Assembly (NCBI RefSeq): GCF_016900895.1
Contig: NZ_JAFEUN010000028.1
Span: forward strand, 1-42,102
Direction: 5' to 3'
Length of the DNA: 42,102 bases
Origin: Parashewanella hymeniacidonis
Lineage (GTDB): Bacteria; Pseudomonadota; Gammaproteobacteria; Enterobacterales; Shewanellaceae
The notes below the pieces were generated by a model, which saw only the letters and a program-made list of their open reading frames with translations, searched no databases and was not told where the DNA came from. Positions 10,080 through 19,055 of the stretch are shown here, piece after piece. Numbering within the stretch: the stretch's first letter is position 1; the number at the start of each line of letters is the position of its first letter. The position numbers and the translations under genes are program-made.

Positions 10080-12041
10080 CTACTTTTTGTTTCTTCTTCT
10101 GATAAATGCAAATGGAATCAATGCCAATAGTCCGCCAAATATTGCCGCACCTTTACGCTCGTATTTGGTACCTGACTGTGCATCTTTTGTCTGATATGGA
10201 CACTTTTCATTAAATGATTCAGCTTCATCGTCTTTAATCTGCTCACCAGTAGGTTTTAAAATAACCATTCTAGGTATTGCATTGGTTACAGGATTACCAT
10301 CAGCATCTAAAACAAACAGTGGCTCTTTTGTATCTGGATCGACGATAGGGTTGCCATTGACATCTACTTGATACGCTGGACGTTGAATTAATGCAGTTCC
10401 CACAATTGTTCCGTCTTCGCTAATATCGGAGGCATCAACAACAGTGATTTTGTTGGTATAAGATAATGACTTGCCAGATCCATCTGTCACTTCTACTTCA
10501 TTTCTAACCCAATCACCATCAGATTGCTTATAACCTTTTGAGCCACAAGTAAGCAACTCATTGATATTCCAAAAATTATTCTCTTCTAATTTTTCATCAA
10601 ATAAGAAAGCCACTTTAGAGCGAGTTGTACTGGTGTCATCTAATGTTTCAGTATAACCAACTACCTGACCTTCATCATTAATAGCACGCCCGCGACTTCT
10701 TAAGTCTGATACTTTGCCAGTGAAATCTTCTGGAGTAATGACTTCTGCATTATCCGCCTTAGTATCGTAATAGAAGAATTTATCAACTGGCGAAGTTTGA
10801 GTGCTAAAGAAAGTGGAGTATGAACCTACAGCAATACCGTTGTTATTAATATCATAGGCAATCGATTCTCTATCATCTTTTACATCTGGAACAGGAATCC
10901 AGTGATACTCATATGAGCCATCATCTTTTTTCGTCCAGAAAGCAGCATCGTAGCGTCTTCGGTTACTATTACCCTCACGCTCAACAAAAGATCGACCTAC
11001 TACAACGCCGTCATCATTGACACCTAATGCCTGCGCCGTATAAATAGAGTTATCACTATCGTTAGGTGTAAAACCTAAAGGTAATGACTCTGGAGTTACT
11101 GAATTGTCGGAATTAATTTGCCAAACATAACCACGAATTTGGTAATTGATTCTTCTTACATTTCTGGAATCTGGGAACTGGTCTTGTTGAATACAAATAT
11201 CCAGCGGTATTGATAGATCATCTTTATTTAAACAATCGTTATCTAGATTATTTTTACTGTTTTGAGAGATATCAATACCAGCATAACCAACAACTAAACC
11301 ATTTTTATTGATTGCTGTAGCACCTGAAAAACCACCAATGTTGGCCGTTTTTTCTTCATCGTTAGTGTACGATGTATAAGGAGGCGCCAGATCAATTTGT
11401 TGACCATCTTTTACAGCAACCGCTCTTTGTTCGTAATCACGATAAAACCAAAACTCTTGATCGGCATTATCACCATCATAAGGAAGCTTTTTCTCTGCAG
11501 CGGTCATGTTACCGACTCTAACGCCGTCTTCATTGATGCCAAAATATTGTGCATCAACTGAGTTTACTGCATTAGTATCAGTTGAATCTTTAGGCGCTGT
11601 AGCGCCATTAATCGATTCAAAAGTAGGAACCCATGTTTCACTTGCAACAAAAGGATAATTATTGGCAATAATTTCGGAGTTCACACTGTAAGAAATTGCT
11701 TCCGATGGTGCAATGCCGTCATCAGCATCAACAAACTCATCGTCAACATCCTCTGTGTTTAACTTTTTACGGCCAAGAGCAATACCCACTAATTCATCTT
11801 TCGAATTAACGCCTTGTGCATAACCGTTTCGAGTTGAATCGAGCGTTCCTTTACCTGCTCCTTCAAAATCATAATAAAAGCAATCTTCTGGTTTTATATC
11901 CTTACAAACTTCACTGTTAGGATCATTGGGAACTTTTTCTATGTTCTTTATTTCATAGACGGGTGCTGCAACAGCAGTACCCAATGCACTTAATACACCC
12001 ACTGCTACTGCCGATAAAGCGGCTTTACGCTTCAACTTCAT
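10080..12041 (-). CDS. Secreted HAF-repeat (DUF3466-like) protein with C-terminal anchor
   Basis: This is a 653-residue exported protein of unknown function. The frame opens upstream at 12077, but the ATG at 12041 has AGGAAG 7 bases before it and starts a clear signal peptide (MKLKRKAALSAVAVGVLSAL, cut near AVAA). About seven copies of an IN-x-x-G-x-x-VG motif are spread along it: GVNSKDELVG, GINEDGVRVG, AINKNGLVVG, GVNDDGVVVG, DINNNGIAVG, AINDEGQVVG and DISEDGTIVG. These resemble the HAF extracellular repeat and probably build a beta-propeller-like body. It is Asp-rich. The C-terminus is a Gly-rich hydrophobic stretch (GAAIFGGLLALIPFAFI) followed by RRRNKK, as in CTERM-type sorting tails. 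It lies behind uup and is convergent with trxB. Confidence 0.8.
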   Translation of the reverse strand: MKLKRKAALSAVAVGVLSALGTAVAAPVYEIKNIEKVPNDPNSEVCKDIKPEDCFYYDFEGAGKGTLDSTRNGYAQGVNSKDELVGIALGRKKLNTEDVDDEFVDADDGIAPSEAISYSVNSEIIANNYPFVASETWVPTFESINGATAPKDSTDTNAVNSVDAQYFGINEDGVRVGNMTAAEKKLPYDGDNADQEFWFYRDYEQRAVAVKDGQQIDLAPPYTSYTNDEEKTANIGGFSGATAINKNGLVVGYAGIDISQNSKNNLDNDCLNKDDLSIPLDICIQQDQFPDSRNVRRINYQIRGYVWQINSDNSVTPESLPLGFTPNDSDNSIYTAQALGVNDDGVVVGRSFVEREGNSNRRRYDAAFWTKKDDGSYEYHWIPVPDVKDDRESIAYDINNNGIAVGSYSTFFSTQTSPVDKFFYYDTKADNAEVITPEDFTGKVSDLRSRGRAINDEGQVVGYTETLDDTSTTRSKVAFLFDEKLEENNFWNINELLTCGSKGYKQSDGDWVRNEVEVTDGSGKSLSYTNKITVVDASDISEDGTIVGTALIQRPAYQVDVNGNPIVDPDTKEPLFVLDADGNPVTNAIPRMVILKPTGEQIKDDEAESFNEKCPYQTKDAQSGTKYERKGAAIFGGLLALIPFAFIRRRNKK

Positions 12042-12078
12042 TAACTTCTTCCTGTTTAATTCAGTTACTCTGACCAAC

Positions 12079-13995
12079 CTACTTCTGGGACTCTAACTCT
12101 TCCCAACGTTCAAAGTAAACTTCTAGTTGTTGTTCTTTCTCTGCCAATAAACTTAATTTCTCGTTGACAATATTTTGTTCTTGGCTATAAAAATCACCAG
12201 CATTAACCAATGCTTGTAACTTCTCGATTTCTTTTTCAAGGTTATCCATTTTAGCTGGTAAATCTTGTAATTCTTTTTGAAGTTTATAACTTAACTTCTT
12301 AGCAGGCTTTTTAGCCTCTTCTGCTTTATGCTTTTGCAATTCAGCTTTGTTATTGACAACAGGTTCTTGCTCAAGTTCCTCGCGATAGAATTTTGCACCT
12401 TGAGAAACAGCATCTTGGTAACCACCAACGTATTCTTGCCAATGACCATTACCAGCAAACCACCAACTACTTGTCACTGTATTATCAATGAACTCTCTAT
12501 CATGAGAAACAATTAACAATGTCGCTGTATATTCTGATAATAAAGACTCTAACAATTCTAAGGTCTCAATATCAAGGTCATTCGTTGGTTCATCCAAAAC
12601 AATTAAGTTTGCTGGACGTAACAATAGCTTAGCAAGTAGTAATCGATTCTTTTCACCACCGCTTAATGCCTTAACAGGTGTTCGCGCACGAGCTGGTGAA
12701 AACAAGAAGTCCTGAAGATAACTCAAAATGTGTCTATCATTGCCATTAATGGTAACAGTTTGTTTTCCATCTCCGACATTTTCCTCAACCGTTTTTTCAG
12801 GGTCAAGGGCTTCACGATATTGATCGAAGTAAGCTACTTGTAGCTTAGTCCCTACTCTCACACTGCCTGACTGAGGTTCTAATTGCTCCAAAAGTAATTT
12901 GATAAGTGTTGACTTGCCACACCCATTTGGGCCAATTAAAGCAATACTATCCCCACGCATAATTGAAGTGGAAAAGTTCTTAACTAAACTTTTTACAGGA
13001 ATGCTAAAGTCCAGATTCTTAACTTCAAAAACCAGCTTTCCAGAACGCTCTGCATCTGCCACGGCCATATTTACATTGCCTTGACGATTAATTCGTTGGC
13101 TACGTTCTTGTCTTAACGCCTTTAATGCACGAACACGACCTTCATTACGTGTACGACGTGCTTTGATCCCTTGCCGTATCCACACTTCTTCTTCTGCTAG
13201 CTTTTTATCAAAGTGAGCATTTTGCTCTTCTTCGACTCTTAACCATTCAGCTTTACCTTCAAGGTATTGATGGTAACTGCCAGGCCAATTGGTTGCCACA
13301 CCGCGATCAAGATCAACAATACGAGTAGCAATACGATGGATAAAACCACGGTCATGGCTGATAAAGACAATAGCACCTTTATAATTCAACAAGAACTGCT
13401 CTAACCATTCGATAGTATCGATGTCTAAGTGGTTAGTAGGCTCATCAAGTAATAATAAATCAGGCTCACTGACCAATGCTCTTGCAAGAGCAACTTTTCG
13501 TTGCCAACCACCTGATAATTCAGATAACGGTTTGTCTGCATCTAAACCCAGTAATTGGCACATTTGAGTAATACGAGATTCAAGCTGCCATCCATTATTG
13601 TGATCGAGGTGTTCTTGTAGACGTTGCATTTTATTCAGCAACTTCTCCATTTCTTCACCTTCAGCTGTAGCAACTGTCAGAGACAATTCATGATATTCTT
13701 CAAGCATATCCCCAATTTCAGCTAATCCACCGGCAATATAAGCATAGACTTTGCCTTCTGCTGATTTAGGTGGATCTTGCTGTAAACGGCTAACTTTCAC
13801 ATCCGCAGCGATATTAAACTCGCCATCATCAAGTAGAATGTCGCCAGCTAATATCTTTAATAGTGTTGATTTGCCTGCACCATTACGTCCCACGATACAA
13901 ACACGCTCGCCAGGCTCAATCGTGAAGTCAGCATTTTTAAGTAATGGAATATATCCGAAGGCTAATGAGCCATTATTAATTCTTACTAGACTCAA
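12079..13995 (-). CDS. uup: ABC-F family ATPase Uup
   Basis: Uup is a soluble duplicated ATPase without membrane domains. It has been linked to ribosome function and to limiting precise transposon excision and branched DNA intermediates. The 638 residues contain two ABC domains: Walker A GRNGAGKST (36-44) and GPNGCGKST (about 354-362), signatures LSGGWQRK and LSGGEKNR, and Walker B LLLLDEPTNHLD and LIVLDEPTNDLD. An arm-type linker lies between them, and a Lys/Glu-rich coiled coil (about 560-638) is the Uup DNA-binding C-terminus. The start is TTG at 13995 with AGGAG about 9 bases upstream. It directly follows the glutaredoxin-like gene; rlmL-uup order is conserved with E. coli. Confidence 0.95.
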   Translation of the reverse strand: MSLVRINNGSLAFGYIPLLKNADFTIEPGERVCIVGRNGAGKSTLLKILAGDILLDDGEFNIAADVKVSRLQQDPPKSAEGKVYAYIAGGLAEIGDMLEEYHELSLTVATAEGEEMEKLLNKMQRLQEHLDHNNGWQLESRITQMCQLLGLDADKPLSELSGGWQRKVALARALVSEPDLLLLDEPTNHLDIDTIEWLEQFLLNYKGAIVFISHDRGFIHRIATRIVDLDRGVATNWPGSYHQYLEGKAEWLRVEEEQNAHFDKKLAEEEVWIRQGIKARRTRNEGRVRALKALRQERSQRINRQGNVNMAVADAERSGKLVFEVKNLDFSIPVKSLVKNFSTSIMRGDSIALIGPNGCGKSTLIKLLLEQLEPQSGSVRVGTKLQVAYFDQYREALDPEKTVEENVGDGKQTVTINGNDRHILSYLQDFLFSPARARTPVKALSGGEKNRLLLAKLLLRPANLIVLDEPTNDLDIETLELLESLLSEYTATLLIVSHDREFIDNTVTSSWWFAGNGHWQEYVGGYQDAVSQGAKFYREELEQEPVVNNKAELQKHKAEEAKKPAKKLSYKLQKELQDLPAKMDNLEKEIEKLQALVNAGDFYSQEQNIVNEKLSLLAEKEQQLEVYFERWEELESQK

Positions 13996-13996
13996 G

Positions 13997-14236
13997 TTAC
14001 GCTCCTAAAAACTTTGAAATATCTTCAACATCAAATGGCCATCCTAATTCTTTGCTATTTGAGTTGTTCATTAATACCGGGATGCGGATCCCATATAGTT
14101 CAGCCAATGTTTCGTCGTCACATATATCTTTCATGACAAACGGTAAACTGAGCTCTTTCAATTGTGCCTCTGCCACTTCACACAAATGGCAGCCATCTGT
14201 GTGAAACAGCACTAACTCCATCTCAGGTTTATGCAT
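13997..14236 (-). CDS. Glutaredoxin-like (DUF836) family protein
   Basis: This is a 79-residue thioredoxin-fold protein. It has a CHLC redox motif ([13 protein letters not shown], about 11-23), the cis-Pro loop RIPVL (about 51-55) and a short C-terminal helix. Small DUF836 proteins of this type lie between rlmKL and uup in many marine gammaproteobacteria; their substrate is not established. The ATG overlaps the rlmKL stop by 8 bases. A second ATG ([10 protein letters not shown], 14221) is possible, but the first allows coupling. It is probably co-transcribed with rlmKL and uup. Confidence 0.85.
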   Translation of the reverse strand: MHKPEMELVLFHTDGCHLCEVAEAQLKELSLPFVMKDICDDETLAELYGIRIPVLMNNSNSKELGWPFDVEDISKFLGA

Positions 14237-16352
14237 GCTTTACTGACCAAACGTTATGAATTTGTGGGTTACGTTTAAAATCAAGAGGCAGTAATTTAGC
14301 ATCAAGGTTATGTACTACCAATCCAGCTTTCTCTAGATTTTTATTGTCAATTTTGAACTTGCGCTTGTTGTTAGAGAAAATGATCTCACCTTCTTTACTC
14401 ATTAATTTAGCTAATGTAATAAGCATGCTGGCATGATCTCGCTCAACATCAAAAGACTCTTCCATTCTTTTAGAATTTGAAAAGGTTGGTGGGTCAATAA
14501 AAATCAAATCGTATTGTGTATTTTGCTCTTCAATCCAAGTCAAACAATCCGCTTGAACAAATTGATACTTACGCCCTACTAATCCATTTAAATCAAAATT
14601 CTCTTTTGCCCAATTTAAATAAGTATTAGACATATCAACTGTCGTTACGGATTGAGCTCCACCTAATGCAGCATGAACTGACGCCGACCCAGTATAAGCA
14701 AACAAGTTTAATACTGATTTACCACTAGACTTCTCACCAATCAGTTTTCTCGTCAGGCGGTGGTCCAAAAATAACCCCGTATCTAGATAACCTGATAAGT
14801 TAAGCTTGAACTTCGCCCCATATTCATGTGCGGTTAATTCAACTTTTTCCTGTCTTAACTTTTGATACTGGTTGGTGCCCTTTTGTCTTGAACGAGTTTT
14901 AACAACAATATTATCAGAATGAACACCAGTAAGTTCAGGCAATACTAACAAGATGTCACTGATTCGTCTTTTTGTAACCGACTCTGGCATTTCAGCAGGT
15001 GCAGCATATTCTTGAACAACGAGATAGTCGACATAGCGATCGATTGCCACATTGTATTCAGGAATATCGGCATCATAAATACGATAGCAATCTAACTCTT
15101 CCTTTTTAGCCCACTTCAGTATTTGTTTTAAGTTTTTCTTAATTCTATTACTAAAGTCTGGTGCTACATTAGCCAGATCAGCCGTTTGAGTTGTAACTTC
15201 ACGTCGAGTGCTTTTTTCATGAAGTGTATAAGTGTTGAAACCACATTCGATAGCACCATTAAACAGCTTTAGTTGCTTATCAGCTTTTAATTTGAGTGCT
15301 GAAAGTAATTCAATTTCACTGCATAACATCGAAATTTTCCAACCGCCAAAACTCGCTTTGAAGTGCTCGCCAAGACGAAAATAAAGTTGCAACAAACTCG
15401 TAACCTTACCTAAACGCTCACCATAAGGCGGGTTGCTAACAATTGTCCCCGTAACTACAGGAGGCAGTACTTGAGTCGCATCGGCTGTATCGAAACTGAT
15501 TAACTGGTCAACTCCTGCACGTTTGGCATTATTCGTTGCAATCGATACTAAACGTGGCTCAATGTCAGTCCCAAAGAATTTTTGCTCACAACGTGTTTTA
15601 CCAATGCTTGCTCTAGCTTCCGCTTCGTTGAAAACCTCTTTCCATAACGCTTCATCGTGTCGATGCCAATGCATAAAGCCAAACTCGGTGCGCTTAAGAG
15701 CTGGGGCAATGTCAGCTGCAATCATTGCTGCTTCAATAACAACAGTTCCACTACCACAGAAAGGATCGAACAAATCAGTTTGGTTTGCAGTCCAACCACT
15801 ACGTGCAAGCATATTTGCTGCAAGGTTCTCTTTTAGTGGCGCAGAACCTGTTGCATCACGGTAACCACGCTGATGAAGTGCTGGGCCTGAGAAATTAATT
15901 CCTATCGTTAAGTTACCACGACGGAAATGAGCATCGATGCGAAAGTCAGCATGACTACGAGAAACGTCTGGACGTTGCTCATCATCATCCCTAAAACGGT
16001 CAACAACAGCATCTTTAATTTTTAAAGCACCGAACTGTGTATTTTTTATAAAACCACCGGTACCGTGAAAATCAATACTAAAAGTACTTCTGTTTGAAAA
16101 GTGACTTGGCCAGTCAATGCAATAAGCCGTGTCATATAACTCTTCTGGATTATTACAAGTCGCTTTCTGTAAGATCAATACAATACGACTAGCTATACGC
16201 GACCATAAAGTAATGCGGTAACCTATCTCCAATGAACCGGAGAAATAAACCCCTGCAACACTTTCTTTAATTTCAGTAGCCCCTAGATTATCTAATTCTC
16301 TAGCAAGACTATATTCACACCCCTTTGGGGCAGCAGCAAAAAATTCAAACAT
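14229..16352 (-). CDS. rlmKL: Bifunctional 23S rRNA methyltransferase RlmKL
   Basis: RlmKL methylates 23S rRNA at G2445 (N2, RlmL half) and G2069 (N7, RlmK half). The protein starts at the ATG at 16352 ([16 protein letters not shown]), preferred over the upstream GTG, giving 707 residues; E. coli has 702. Order of domains: THUMP RNA-binding region (about 50-160), RlmL methyltransferase with DPFCGSGT (near 199) and [10 protein letters not shown] (near 309), then RlmK methyltransferase with [14 protein letters not shown] (near 552) and [11 protein letters not shown] (near 620). It is the first gene of a minus-strand operon with the glutaredoxin-like gene and uup, and is divergent from the tRNA array. 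Confidence 0.97.
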   Translation of the reverse strand: MFEFFAAAPKGCEYSLARELDNLGATEIKESVAGVYFSGSLEIGYRITLWSRIASRIVLILQKATCNNPEELYDTAYCIDWPSHFSNRSTFSIDFHGTGGFIKNTQFGALKIKDAVVDRFRDDDEQRPDVSRSHADFRIDAHFRRGNLTIGINFSGPALHQRGYRDATGSAPLKENLAANMLARSGWTANQTDLFDPFCGSGTVVIEAAMIAADIAPALKRTEFGFMHWHRHDEALWKEVFNEAEARASIGKTRCEQKFFGTDIEPRLVSIATNNAKRAGVDQLISFDTADATQVLPPVVTGTIVSNPPYGERLGKVTSLLQLYFRLGEHFKASFGGWKISMLCSEIELLSALKLKADKQLKLFNGAIECGFNTYTLHEKSTRREVTTQTADLANVAPDFSNRIKKNLKQILKWAKKEELDCYRIYDADIPEYNVAIDRYVDYLVVQEYAAPAEMPESVTKRRISDILLVLPELTGVHSDNIVVKTRSRQKGTNQYQKLRQEKVELTAHEYGAKFKLNLSGYLDTGLFLDHRLTRKLIGEKSSGKSVLNLFAYTGSASVHAALGGAQSVTTVDMSNTYLNWAKENFDLNGLVGRKYQFVQADCLTWIEEQNTQYDLIFIDPPTFSNSKRMEESFDVERDHASMLITLAKLMSKEGEIIFSNNKRKFKIDNKNLEKAGLVVHNLDAKLLPLDFKRNPQIHNVWSVKHA

Positions 16353-16535
16353 GCGTAACTTCAGCACAATAAAATAATGGTCGGCATTATACCGATATAA
16401 GCACCTAAAACCTAAAAACTAATCGATAAAACCATTAATTAAAAAAGCTGTAGTAAAGGATTTTTACTATATAAGGAGTCATGAGCCAGCTATGCCGCAA
16501 TTTTAAGCGACTGAAACATAATTTCAAAATACTGC

Positions 16536-16564
16536 TTGCATTGAATGAACCATGTGGCTATAGT
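16536..16564 (+). promoter_or_regulatory. Promoter of the initiator tRNA array, stringent type
   Basis: TTGCAT (16536-16541) and TATAGT (16559-16564) are separated by exactly 17 bases. A G+C-rich discriminator, TCGCCCCGC, follows at once. GC-rich discriminators are the hallmark of ppGpp/DksA-repressed stable-RNA promoters. The first tRNA begins about 20 bases further on. Confidence 0.8.
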
Positions 16565-16585
16565 TCGCCCCGCTTTAAAGGTGGA

Positions 16586-16662
<77 letters not shown>

Positions 16663-16692
16663 AGTCATTAAAGCAGTTGAATATTATTAGGA

Positions 16693-16769
<77 letters not shown>

Positions 16770-16789
16770 AATAATTATTCAATATCTAA

Positions 16790-16866
<77 letters not shown>

Positions 16867-16930
16867 TTTCTTTATACATTTTCATGTTAAAGAATATTGT
16901 TAGAACACAATTAAAAAATTCTCATCCGGA

Positions 16931-17007
<77 letters not shown>

Positions 17008-17012
17008 TTTTT

Positions 17013-17090
17013 AGTTAGAAAGAAAGCTCATCGGGCTCAACTCTCACTAAGCCAGCGAAGGTCATTGATTTAATTCAACCTCCGCAACCA
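17013..17090 (+). pseudogene. Decayed tRNA-fMet, copy A
   Basis: 78 bases keep recognisable tRNA-fMet pieces in order: AGCTCATCGGGCTCA (D-arm to anticodon), CGAAGGTCATTGATT (variable and T-arm) and CCTCCGCAACCA (3' end with CCA). The 5' acceptor strand is lost, and anticodon and T stems no longer pair, so it cannot fold as a tRNA. Confidence 0.8.
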
Positions 17091-17154
17091 TTTCTTTATA
17101 CATTTTCATGTTAAAGAATATTGTTAGAATACAATTAAAACTTTCTCATCCGGA

Positions 17155-17231
<77 letters not shown>

Positions 17232-17236
17232 TTTTT

Positions 17237-17314
17237 AGTTAGAAAGAAAACTCATCGGGCTCAACTCTCACTAAGCCAGCGAAGGTCATTGATTTAATTC
17301 AACCTCCGTAACCA
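17237..17314 (+). pseudogene. Decayed tRNA-fMet, copy B
   Basis: A near-identical twin of the decayed copy at 17013-17090, with the same lesions and only a few further changes (for example CCGTAACCA at the 3' end). The shared lesions show that decay came before the tandem duplication. Confidence 0.8.
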
Positions 17315-17379
17315 ATTCTTTATATATCTCTTATATTAAAGAAGATTGTTAGAATACAATTAAAACTTTCTCATCCGGA

Positions 17380-17456
<77 letters not shown>

Positions 17457-17629
17457 TTTCATTTTAAACTCTAAAATCTCTCCAAAAACCATCATTATAA
17501 CTTTATAAAATCCGAGTAAAGTCGTTACTGTCCCCCTACTCCATTTCAATCCATATTTTCTGAGTCAATAAATACATCTATTGCAGAGCAATCAAATTAA
17601 ATTGCTTTTTATTAAGCAACCTTTTTTAA

Positions 17630-17658
17630 TTGCCATATCAATAATTATTGACTATTAT
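17630..17658 (+). promoter_or_regulatory. Candidate sigma-70 promoter of the SatD/DUF3307 pair
   Basis: TTGCCA (17630-17635) and TATTAT (17653-17658) are 17 bases apart. The expected start of transcription is about 20 bases before the ATG at 17687. This gives the pair its own promoter, separate from the tRNA array. Confidence 0.55.
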
Positions 17659-17686
17659 CTAACCATCTTTAATGGGAGCTCAGAAA

Positions 17687-18292
17687 ATGATTGCTGTGTT
17701 AACTGCTGACTTAGTCAACTCAACAAAATTAGAACCAGAAAATTTAGTAAAAGTGACTACGTGGTTGCAGGATTACTTTGTTCAAAATTTAATGGCAACC
17801 CAGACGTTATCTGCAATATACCGTGGGGATGAGTTTCAGCTAATATTCAAAAAACCACAACAGGCTTTATATGAAACTTTACTTCTAAAACTAAAATTAA
17901 AACTCGCATTCTCATGGAACCAAGACTGTACAATGTCATTAGCTTACGGTCACGCTGACATCATTACTGATGGCCCTCAAACGTCTCAGGGACCAGTCTT
18001 TGTATCGTCTGGCCGCAATCTCAGTAAAACAAAAAAAGGTGATTTATTCATAAGTTTCCCTTTTAAATCTAGCGATACTTATTTATTACTGATAAAACTA
18101 ATAAATCATCAACTTGAAAAGCTAACAAGATCGCAAGTAGAGTTACTAACAATTTACTTAGAAAATAGATTTCCTGAACATAAAGAGCTAGCCCAAATTA
18201 CAGATACATCTAGACAAAACATCAGTAATAGATTGAGTGCAATAGGGGCAGATTTAATAAAGGAATTTATACAACTAGACGATCATACTTAA
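17687..18292 (+). CDS. SatD-family protein (cyclase-like N-terminus plus HTH)
   Basis: This is a 201-residue soluble protein of uncertain function. The ATG at 17687 is chosen over one at 17672 because GGGAG lies 8 bases upstream. Residues 1-120 recall class III nucleotidyl-cyclase-like folds: ADLVNSTKL with Asp8 near the start, RGDEFQLIF with Asp48 and Glu49, the strand SLAYGHADI (84-92), and GPVFVSSGRNLSK. Residues about 147-192 form a helix-turn-helix (LTRSQVELL...DTSRQNISNRLSAIG). This architecture is that of SatD-like proteins. The next gene, a DUF3307 membrane protein, starts 7 bases later, so the two are an operon. Cyclase activity is not shown; the fold may only bind a nucleotide. Confidence 0.7.
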   Translation: MIAVLTADLVNSTKLEPENLVKVTTWLQDYFVQNLMATQTLSAIYRGDEFQLIFKKPQQALYETLLLKLKLKLAFSWNQDCTMSLAYGHADIITDGPQTSQGPVFVSSGRNLSKTKKGDLFISFPFKSSDTYLLLIKLINHQLEKLTRSQVELLTIYLENRFPEHKELAQITDTSRQNISNRLSAIGADLIKEFIQLDDHT

Positions 18293-18299
18293 GTTTAAA

Positions 18300-19013
18300 A
18301 TGGAATTATTATTAGCTCTAATCGCAATTCATACTGTATGCGACTTTTACCTACAACCCGATTCGTGGGTTGAAGACCGATTTAAGAATAAAGTGCATTC
18401 TTCCGCTCTACTTAAACATATCACTGTGCATTTTATCGCATTCTTAGTTTTCCTATCAGTTTTAGATTTTACTCTCAAACAAGTAATTTCTGTAACCGTA
18501 TTTATGGCCATATCACATTACCTAATTGATATTTGGAAAAGTTATCAGCCTCGTAATAACCTGTTCTTTATCATTGATCAATCATTACACTTTATTGTCA
18601 TATTATTCTGTTGGTTACTGTTGAAACCTGAAAATCTACAAGCTATTTTTGAAACCTTAGATAAACTTTACTCATTTAAAAATATAAGCATACTCCTTGC
18701 TTATTTACTGGCATGTAAGCCCATTTCGATTCTCATGTCGCTTGGACTACAAAAGTATTCCGCTCAAGTTGATAATCATCTACATGGACTTCAAACTGCA
18801 GGAAAATGGATAGGCTACATAGAAAGGTGCTTGATAATTACCTTTATTTTAATAAATCAATTCACTGCTATAGGTTTTTTACTCGCAGCAAAAACAATTT
18901 TTAGGCTCGGTGACTTAAGTAAAAGTAAAGATATGAAATTAACTGAATACATGATGATAGGAACGCTATTCAGTTTTAGTGCGGCAATAGCTCTAGGGCT
19001 TTTAGCAAAGTAA
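18300..19013 (+). CDS. DUF3307 family membrane protein
   Basis: This is a 237-residue polytopic inner-membrane protein with about six hydrophobic segments. The DUF3307 signature is clear at the N-terminus: HTVCDFYLQPDSWVEDRFKN (about 11-30) and LKHITVHFIAFL (about 38-49), then SHYLIDIWKSY (about 80-90). Repeated His and Asp residues inside membrane segments suggest a polar or metal site. The biochemical role of DUF3307 is not established. It follows the SatD-like gene by 7 bases without a strong ribosome binding site, so translational coupling is likely. A cytoplasmic HTH/cyclase-like partner beside a membrane protein suggests a sensing or regulatory pair; this is inference. Confidence 0.8.
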   Translation: MELLLALIAIHTVCDFYLQPDSWVEDRFKNKVHSSALLKHITVHFIAFLVFLSVLDFTLKQVISVTVFMAISHYLIDIWKSYQPRNNLFFIIDQSLHFIVILFCWLLLKPENLQAIFETLDKLYSFKNISILLAYLLACKPISILMSLGLQKYSAQVDNHLHGLQTAGKWIGYIERCLIITFILINQFTAIGFLLAAKTIFRLGDLSKSKDMKLTEYMMIGTLFSFSAAIALGLLAK

Positions 19014-19014
19014 A

Positions 19015-19042
19015 TATGGTTGCCTATAAACAAGCAACCATA
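19015..19042. terminator. Stem-loop between convergent DUF3307 and POT genes
   Basis: ATGGTTGC and GCAACCAT form a perfect 8-bp stem, extended by one T-A pair, with a 10-nt loop. It starts just after the DUF3307 stop and 14 bases beyond the POT stop. Neither side has a good U-run, so termination strength is doubtful. Confidence 0.45.
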
Positions 19043-19055
19043 ATTGATTGAATAT

